Shown: positions 59,378 to 64,000 of the stretch, in pieces
Numbering within the stretch: the stretch's first letter is position 1
Layout of the letters: the number at the start of each line of letters is the position of its first letter
Source of the DNA: Nucisporomicrobium flavum
GTDB lineage: Bacteria; Actinomycetota; Actinomycetes; Mycobacteriales; Micromonosporaceae
Direction of reading: 5' to 3'
Assembly: GCF_016464385.1 (NCBI RefSeq)
Contig: NZ_JADMLH010000016.1
Location: forward strand, 153,533-217,532
DNA length: 64,000 nt
Translations under genes and position numbers: made by a program
The notes under the pieces: model-generated
Databases searched by the model: none
Told to the model about the DNA's origin: nothing
The model's input: only the letters and a program-made list of their open reading frames with translations

Positions 59378-59899
59378 GCCGCCACCGTAGTGCTGTGTTT
59401 TGCGTCACTCATGGTGCGGCTCAGCGGATCATCCGAACCGCCGACAGTCACCCGTACGGGCTAGTGATCTGCGGCGCGATGTGCCGCATGGTGGCAGGGG
59501 TGTCCGGCGCCGTGCGTGTGCCGGATCTTTGGCGTGGCGTTTGTTTCAAGCCTGGCGGGAACCTGTCGATGCAGGGCGTGAACCCAAGTGGCTGCCCGGC
59601 CGTACTGGGTAGTGACGAGCATCGCACGGCTATCCGTGATGCCCGTCGCTGTGACGGATGAGGGGCTGATGGTGTCATGTAGCAGGCGACGGGTATGCGT
59701 CACATGACGCATCCACCGCCGGGTGTGGCTCCGAATGCCTACCCAGAGAGCCTCCTCAGAAAGTATCCACTCGGCTCTCAGGTGACGCTCAGGCATTCGT
59801 GACACTTTCGACCCACCAGCCGGAATCAGTGCAGGGCGCCACTTGTTGTGTAGGTGCAGCACCGCAATGCACGAACTGCGGACGTTACGGGAGGGCTTG
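59378..59899. other. 522-base intergenic leader of the sigma factor gene, no gene seen
   Basis: No reading frame here has plausible codon use or a ribosome site. The stretch is less GC-rich than its surroundings. It carries four copies of GCGTCA/TGACGC (59402-59407, 59697-59702, 59705-59710 and 59783-59788), two of which form a dyad. It probably holds promoter, operator sites and a long untranslated leader. Confidence 0.7.
59695..59712. promoter_or_regulatory. Dyad operator candidate upstream of the sigma factor gene
   Basis: Perfect inverted repeat ATGCGTCA-CA-TGACGCAT. The half site recurs singly at 59402-59407 and 59783-59788. The binding protein is unknown. Confidence 0.55.
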
Positions 59900-60901
59900 A
59901 TGGACGCAGGAATCACCCGTAACAGGTTTAGTGAAGGCAATGAGGGGACCGTGGGCAACGTGGAGAAGAACACCGTGATGCGGACGGACGAAGTCGCCGA
60001 GGAGCGCGACCTCGTCGGCGTCTACCTGCACGAGATCTCCCGCACGCCGCTGCTGGACGCCGCCAGGGAGGTCGACCTCTCCAAGGCAATCGAGGCCGGT
60101 CTCTATGCCGAGCACCTGCTCGAGGTGGGTGACGAGCGACGCGGCGTGAGCCGGGAGGAACTGGAGCGCCTGGTCGTCGAGGGCGAGCGGGCCAAGGACC
60201 TGTTCATCCGCGCCAACCTGCGCCTGGTCGTCTCGATCGCACGCCGGTACGTGCGCTCGGGCATGCCGATGCTCGACCTGATCCAGGAGGGCAACACCGG
60301 CCTGGTCCGCGCCGTGGAGAAGTTCGACTACGAGCGGGGCTACAAGTTCTCGACGTACGCGACGTGGTGGATCCGCCAGGCGATCAGCCGCGCGATCGCG
60401 CAGCAGGAGCGCACCGTGCGCCTGCCCGTACACCTCGTCGAGGACGTCAACCGGATGCGCAACGTCACCCGCCAGCTCGTCCGCGAGCTCGGTGCCGACC
60501 CGGAGCCGGAGCAGATCGCGAACGCGCTGGGTGTGACGGTGGAGCGCGTGAACGAGCTGACCCGCTGGGCCCAGGACACCGTGTCGCTGGACACCCCGGT
60601 GGGCGACGACGGCGACACCAACCTCGGCGACCTGGTCGCCGACAGCGACGCGCCGTCGCCCGAGGAGATCGTGCTGACCGCCCTGGAGCGCCAGCGCATC
60701 GAGGGCCTGCTGAACCACCTCGACGACCGGTCCGCGGGCATCATGCGCGCCCGCTACGGCCTCGAGGACGGCCGCGAGCACTCGCTGACCGAGGTGGCCT
60801 CGCGCTTCTCGCTCTCGCGGGAGCGCATCCGCCAGCTGGAGATCCAGGCGCTTGGCCGGCTCCGCGAACTGGCCCGTGCCGAGGGCCTGCAGGCCGCGTA
60901 A
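59900..60901 (+). CDS. Group 2 (primary-like, HrdD/SigB type) RNA polymerase sigma factor
   Basis: A 333-residue sigma-70 protein from ATG 59900 with GGGAGGG upstream. It has regions 1.2 to 4.2: VYLHEISRTPLLDAAREVDLSKAIEAGL, 2.1-2.4 (ANLRLVVSIARRYVRSGMPMLDLIQEGNTGLVRAVEKFDY...FSTYATWWIRQAI), region 3 and 4.2 (LTEVASRFSLSRERIRQLEIQALGRLRELA). It lacks the long acidic 1.1 region of the essential sigma factor. It will recognise near-consensus promoters under starvation, stress or development. A perfect 15-bp stem terminator follows. Confidence 0.96.
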   Translation: MDAGITRNRFSEGNEGTVGNVEKNTVMRTDEVAEERDLVGVYLHEISRTPLLDAAREVDLSKAIEAGLYAEHLLEVGDERRGVSREELERLVVEGERAKDLFIRANLRLVVSIARRYVRSGMPMLDLIQEGNTGLVRAVEKFDYERGYKFSTYATWWIRQAISRAIAQQERTVRLPVHLVEDVNRMRNVTRQLVRELGADPEPEQIANALGVTVERVNELTRWAQDTVSLDTPVGDDGDTNLGDLVADSDAPSPEEIVLTALERQRIEGLLNHLDDRSAGIMRARYGLEDGREHSLTEVASRFSLSRERIRQLEIQALGRLRELARAEGLQAA

Positions 60902-60920
60902 GCACCGTCAGAACACACGA

Positions 60921-60957
60921 AGAGGGCCGGTACCCGACGCGGGTACCGGCCCTCTTT
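60921..60957 (+). terminator. Strong bidirectional hairpin terminator
   Basis: Perfect 15-bp stem (left arm AGAGGGCCGGTACCC, 60921-60935) around GACGC, followed by TT. It follows the sigma gene by 19 bases and precedes, on the reverse strand, the end of the NlpC/P60 gene, so it serves both. Confidence 0.93.
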
Positions 60958-60971
60958 CCGTGCGCTTCAGA

Positions 60972-61931
60972 TCACGTCACGCGGCCGTAGCCGTACGGGG
61001 TCATGATGTCGATCGTGCGATGCTTCACCGGCTCACCGGCGCGCGAGGCGTCGATGATCTTGCCGTCGCCGACGTACAGGGCGACGTGGCCGAGACTGCG
61101 GTAGAAGACCAGGTCCCCGGGTTCGAGCTGGGAACGCGAGATCCGCTTGGTGGCGCTGTACTGGGCCGCCGCGTTGTGGGGCAGCGACTTGCCGGCCTGG
61201 CTCCAGGCGCGCGAGGTCAGGCCCGAGCAGTCGTACGTGGACAGGCCGTCGGCGCCGAACTCGTACATCTTGCCGACCTGGGCGAACGCGAACCGGACGA
61301 CCACACCGGCCGAGCCGGAGACCGACGGGACGTTGCCTGTGTACCTCGAGCCGGTCTCGGTGGCGCGGCCGTACGCGGCGGTGCGCATCGCGTACAGCTT
61401 CTTGAGGTCCGCCTGGATCTTCTTCTTGCGGTCGCCGAGCTCCTTGACCTCGGCGGCCTGCTTGTCCTGCGTGACCTTGAGGGCGGCCTGACGCTCGGTG
61501 TAGTTCTGCGTCGTCGCCGTGTACGTGTCGATGTCGCGCTGCCGGCTGCGCGAGAGCTGCTCCAGGATGGACATGCGGTCCATCAGGTTGTTGCTGCCCT
61601 CGAGCACCACGTTGACGGCGCCGACCTTGCCGGTCTTGTACGCCGACTGGGCCAGCAGCTCCATCTGGCTGCCGGCGACCTTCAGCGCTTCCCGGGCGGG
61701 CCCGATCGACGCGGCGAGCTTCTTCTCGTCCGCCTTCGTCTTGTTCAGGCTGATCTTCATCTTGTTGTACGACTCGACGACGTCCTCGAGCTCGTCGGAC
61801 GCCTTCTGGATCTTCTTGTTGAGGTCACTCGTCGAGGGGGCCGCGTGCGCGGCGGGCGCGACGGCGCCGGTGATCGCGATCGCGAGGACGGCGACCACCA
61901 GAGTGCGGAGCCTCGTGCGGGGGTGTCGCAA
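60972..61931 (-). CDS. Secreted NlpC/P60 peptidoglycan endopeptidase with coiled coil
   Basis: A 319-residue secreted hydrolase. The signal peptide ends at AAHAA (about residue 31). A coiled coil (about 35-180, heptads rich in Lys/Glu/Leu) is followed by an NlpC/P60 domain with catalytic Cys in YDCSGLTSRA, His in LGHVALYVGDG and a third polar residue in IIDASR. It cleaves within peptidoglycan stem peptides, as RipA/RpfA-associated enzymes do, with the coiled coil as inhibitor or localiser. Its leader is a c-di-AMP riboswitch. Confidence 0.95.
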   Translation of the reverse strand: MRHPRTRLRTLVVAVLAIAITGAVAPAAHAAPSTSDLNKKIQKASDELEDVVESYNKMKISLNKTKADEKKLAASIGPAREALKVAGSQMELLAQSAYKTGKVGAVNVVLEGSNNLMDRMSILEQLSRSRQRDIDTYTATTQNYTERQAALKVTQDKQAAEVKELGDRKKKIQADLKKLYAMRTAAYGRATETGSRYTGNVPSVSGSAGVVVRFAFAQVGKMYEFGADGLSTYDCSGLTSRAWSQAGKSLPHNAAAQYSATKRISRSQLEPGDLVFYRSLGHVALYVGDGKIIDASRAGEPVKHRTIDIMTPYGYGRVT

Positions 61932-61937
61932 CGGTAC

Positions 61938-62075
61938 GTGGCCTTTCTTCCGCTGGGCCGCCTACCGGGTTAGCTGACGGATTCGGGCGGGAAGAACGCC
62001 CTACCGCTCGCGCGGATTCACCCCAGTGTGCTGTTTCGGTGGTTCCCCGGTTCGCCTCGGCGCCCGCGCCGGACC
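61938..62075 (-). promoter_or_regulatory. c-di-AMP riboswitch (ydaO/yuaA leader) of the NlpC/P60 gene
   Basis: The reverse-strand leader has the core blocks of the ydaO family: GGGGAACC, GGGGTGAATCC, GGTAGGGCG, then GCCCGAATCCGTCAGCTAAC and CCGGTAGGCGG, in the right order, with an aptamer end near GCGGAAGAAAGG. These match the Bacillus ydaO aptamer and the known leaders of actinobacterial cell-wall hydrolase genes. High c-di-AMP is expected to lower expression. Exact ends are approximate (by about 10 bases). Confidence 0.88.
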
Positions 62076-62285
62076 CGGGGGAGGGGCCCGCCGTGCGCGC
62101 CGCCGGCGATTCGGCGGCGTTGGCCGGTGCCACCTAGTCATGGCTGCCGACCGGACCAACCGCATCAACTTATCGGCGATCTCACCGAAAACAAGAGCCG
62201 GAAGAGTGACGTGGGCCAATTATCACATTTATTCCGATGATCCCGATAACGGAACGCTATTTATCGGGTGCTCCGCGTCACTCTA

Positions 62286-62612
62286 TTACTTCGCCATCGC
62301 GGGCGGGGTGTCCATCGGCTGCGCCGCCCATTTGCGGGTGACGGTCCGTTCCGCCCAGAACGAGAGGAACGGAATGGTGCCGGCGAGCATCACCAGCAGC
62401 ATCCGCCCCAGCGGCCACCGCGCCCGGCGGCTCAGGTCGTAGCTGGCCGCCAGGTACACCATGTAGAGGAAGCCGTGGAACGGGCCGACCGCGGCGACCA
62501 CGCTGTCGTTGTCACCGGCGTACTTGAGCGGCATGCCCACCGCCACGAGCACGATGAGGACCACGCCGACGATCCAGGCGATGATCCGGTAGCGGGTGAG
62601 GGCTCCCTGCAC
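62286..62612 (-). CDS. DUF3817 membrane protein
   Basis: A 108-residue protein with three membrane helices (RIIAWIVGVVLIVLVAVGMPLKY, GPFHGFLYMVYLAASYDL, MLLVMLAGTIPFLSFWAE) and the DUF3817 motif PFHGFLYMVYL. Found widely in actinomycetes, often near wall or membrane genes, with no known activity. It lies 15 bases after the neighbouring membrane protein gene, so the two are likely one transcript. Confidence 0.9.
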   Translation of the reverse strand: MQGALTRYRIIAWIVGVVLIVLVAVGMPLKYAGDNDSVVAAVGPFHGFLYMVYLAASYDLSRRARWPLGRMLLVMLAGTIPFLSFWAERTVTRKWAAQPMDTPPAMAK

Positions 62613-62627
62613 GATGCACGTCCTTAC

Positions 62628-63047
62628 TCAGTTGCTCTGCCGACCGGGGTAGTCGCCGGGCCGCGCTCCGGGGTGGGCGTTCAGCCAGGCCAGATAGTCG
62701 TTGTACGCGTCCAGTTCCGGGTCCTCGCCCGCGGGGGTGGCGGGCGTGGAGGCGGGCACCCGGACGGGGCGGCGTACGGTCACCGCGGCCGGGTCCTGGG
62801 CGGCCGGGGCCGGCTCCTCCGCCGGGGCGGGCTTCTCCGCCGTCTTGCGCTCCTGCTGGACCTCGCGGAACCAGATGAACGCCACGAAGAACGCGAAGAC
62901 CGGCCATTCGAAGGTGTAGCCCCAGCTCAGCGTGTTGCCGCCGGTGGCCCGGCTGAACTGCCACCAGCCCAGTCCCAGGAAGCCGGCGATGAGGATCAGC
63001 GCGACCACGTGACGCGCGATCCACGCCGGGGTCCACAGCCCTTTCAT
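62628..63047 (-). CDS. Actinobacterial bitopic membrane protein
   Basis: A 139-residue protein from ATG 63047 (MKGLWTPAWIARHVVALIL). Two helices (residues 12-32 and 45-60; LGWWQFSRA and FAFFVAFIWF) are followed by a charged, Ala/Pro-rich cytoplasmic region and a short conserved-looking C-terminus (ELDAYNDYLAWLNA). The family is common in actinobacteria and uncharacterised. It is divergent from the DUF6158 gene. Confidence 0.85.
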   Translation of the reverse strand: MKGLWTPAWIARHVVALILIAGFLGLGWWQFSRATGGNTLSWGYTFEWPVFAFFVAFIWFREVQQERKTAEKPAPAEEPAPAAQDPAAVTVRRPVRVPASTPATPAGEDPELDAYNDYLAWLNAHPGARPGDYPGRQSN

Positions 63048-63126
63048 GTCGTCGAGGGTACCGGCGCGGGTTTGACGTCCAGGTGCACGGGCAACCGTTG
63101 GCTGCAACGACGAGAAGGAGGAGACC

Positions 63127-63372
63127 ATGAGCGACTCCGAGGTCGACGCCCCCGTCGGGACCGAGCAGGGAATCGACCCCGCAGGTCTCGCCGACGAGGA
63201 CCTCATCCGCGAGCTCGGCAGCCTGCACCGTACGCGGCTGCAGACGCTGCGGCACGGCCCCGACGCGGCACTGGCCAACCACCTTCGGCGCACCGCCGAG
63301 CTGGAGACCGAGTACCTCGCCCGGCACCCCGGCCGCGAGGTCGACCCGCACCGGCTCACCCAGGACTTCTGA
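63127..63372 (+). CDS. DUF6158 family protein
   Basis: An 81-residue soluble protein with GAAGGAGGAGA ahead of the ATG. The family signature LADEDLIRELGSLHRTRLQTLRHG...LETEYLARHP is clear. It is helical and acidic and has no known function. The start of the next gene follows by 14 bases, which indicates one transcript. Confidence 0.9.
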   Translation: MSDSEVDAPVGTEQGIDPAGLADEDLIRELGSLHRTRLQTLRHGPDAALANHLRRTAELETEYLARHPGREVDPHRLTQDF

Positions 63373-63386
63373 GAGGACCTTCGCGC

Positions 63387-63962
63387 ATGACCTCCTCGGT
63401 ACGCGGGCGGCTCGACCGGCTGCGACGGCAGTACGCGCCCCACGAGCACCGGCCGCTGGACGGCTACGCGGTGACGATGGGTGCCTTCGGCGTGCTCGCC
63501 GGTAGCCTCGCCGCAGTCGCCAAGGTCACCGGCCGTGAGGTGCCCGAGCGTCCGGCCGTCCAGGACGTGGTGCTGATCTCGCTGGCCACCCACAAGCTCA
63601 GCCGGCTGATCGCCAAGGACTCGATCACGAGCCCGCTGCGGGCACCCTTCACCCGCTACGCCGAGCCCGCGGGCAGCGGGGAGCTCAACGAGGAGGTACG
63701 CGACGACGGCAGCAGCATCCGCCACTCGATCGGCGAGCTGGTCAGCTGCCCGTTCTGCCTCGCGGTGTGGGTGGCGACCGGGCTCACGAGCGGCCTGGTG
63801 TTCGCGCCCCGGCTGACCCGGCTCGCGGCCACGGTGTTCACCGCGGTGGCGGCGTCGGACTTCCTGCAGATGGCGTACTCGATCTCCAAGGAGGCCGCCG
63901 AGGGTAGCCCGCAGGACGACGAGAAGCCCGCCATCAACGGGCGTGCGGTGGCGCAGGCCTGA
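63387..63962 (+). CDS. DUF1360 membrane-associated protein
   Basis: A 191-residue protein. GYAVTMGAFGVLAGSLAAVAKV is a first helix, VVLISLATHKLSRLIAKDSITSPLRAPFTRY is the family core, and the cysteine pair in LVSCPFCLAVWVATGLTSGLVF precedes another helix. DUF1360 proteins are found in spore-forming and filamentous bacteria, with unknown function. It is in an operon with the DUF6158 gene and is followed by a hairpin. Confidence 0.9.
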   Translation: MTSSVRGRLDRLRRQYAPHEHRPLDGYAVTMGAFGVLAGSLAAVAKVTGREVPERPAVQDVVLISLATHKLSRLIAKDSITSPLRAPFTRYAEPAGSGELNEEVRDDGSSIRHSIGELVSCPFCLAVWVATGLTSGLVFAPRLTRLAATVFTAVAASDFLQMAYSISKEAAEGSPQDDEKPAINGRAVAQA

Positions 63963-63975
63963 GCGGAACGGCGGC

Positions 63976-64000
63976 GGCCCCGGCATCGAATGCCGGGGCC
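63976..64000 (+). terminator. Hairpin terminator at the window edge
   Basis: Stem GGCCCCGGCAT/ATGCCGGGGCC (11 bp) around CGA, 13 bases after the DUF1360 stop. The sequence ends with the stem, so the flank cannot be seen. Confidence 0.8.

Noticed and set aside
59395..59661. Small frames in the sigma leader (88 and 70 codons)
   Set aside because: No ribosome site, no actinomycete codon pattern, and low GC at third positions.
1..64000. CRISPR array, insertion sequence or prophage
   Set aside because: No regularly spaced conserved repeats with unique spacers, no transposase or integrase motif and no phage structural gene were seen; the only tandem arrays are the two minisatellites.

Overview
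The window is chromosomal DNA from a very GC-rich filamentous actinomycete. The evidence is the extreme third-position GC, frequent GTG starts, many 4-base ATGA/GTGA gene overlaps, two SARP/BTAD regulators, a complete conservon (sensor kinase, roadblock, DUF742, GTPase), an actinobacterial group 2 sigma factor and a c-di-AMP riboswitch ahead of an NlpC/P60 gene. The flavour is Micromonosporaceae (Actinoplanes-like), but that genus-level statement is inference. I see no phage, insertion sequence, CRISPR array or replication origin. It reads as core/accessory chromosome with about 64 protein genes and one tRNA.

Layout. 0.1-3.4 kb: a translationally coupled pair of secreted polysaccharide hydrolases, each ending in a near-duplicate ricin-type (CBM13) trefoil, then tRNA-Lys(CTT). 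3.7-6.5 kb: two paralogous lipoprotein L,D-transpeptidases. 6.5-11.5 kb: a small lipoprotein, an aminoglycoside-nucleotidyltransferase-like enzyme, a 29-bp minisatellite, a large AfsR-type SARP regulator, a PRC-barrel-like protein interrupted by a G18C25 tract, and a single-domain response regulator. 11.7-14.5 kb: a class A penicillin-binding protein fused to a NodB/CE4 deacetylase. 14.4-19.4 kb: DUF2750, DUF2000 with a divergent Lrp regulator, an acetyltransferase, a secreted protein, and a flippase fused to a condensation-type acyltransferase. 19.5-32.8 kb: housekeeping and regulatory genes (GrpB, CorA, two WYL regulators, NADAR, an anti-sigma-like ATPase, ArsR-SRPBCC with an F420/FMN oxidoreductase, Nudix, GNAT, GH20 hexosaminidase, an M48 protease).

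32.8-41.3 kb: two neighbouring genes sharing an uncharacterised C-terminal module, a zinc-ribbon microprotein, the conservon (34.9-39.4 kb), a second minisatellite and a membrane-bound SARP with a helix-hairpin-helix tail. 41.4-47.1 kb: an LppX/LprAFG lipoprotein, a lactonase, a binding-protein/von Willebrand A fusion, a SpoIIE-type phosphatase and a MarR regulator. 47.1-54 kb: the xylose locus (ROK repressor, divergent xylA-xylB-MFS, and a convergent GH13 glucosidase). 54-59.4 kb: an HD hydrolase, an MHYT sensor, a three-gene nucleotidyltransferase/small protein/phosphoesterase operon divergent from a membrane-tailed thymidylate-kinase-like protein, and an SDR. 59.4-64 kb: a long leader and group 2 sigma factor, an NlpC/P60 hydrolase under a c-di-AMP riboswitch, and small membrane or DUF genes.

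Two themes stand out. One is cell-envelope remodelling: two L,D-transpeptidases, the PBP-deacetylase fusion, the flippase-acyltransferase fusion and the riboswitch-controlled hydrolase. The other is plant polysaccharide and sugar use: arabinofuranosidase and the CBM13 hydrolase, xylose isomerase and kinase with their repressor, the GH13 glucosidase and the GH20 hexosaminidase. The most unusual items are the two large domain fusions at 11.7-14.5 kb and 16.8-19.4 kb, the membrane SARP at 39.7-41.3 kb, and the paralogous module pair at 32.8-34.6 kb.
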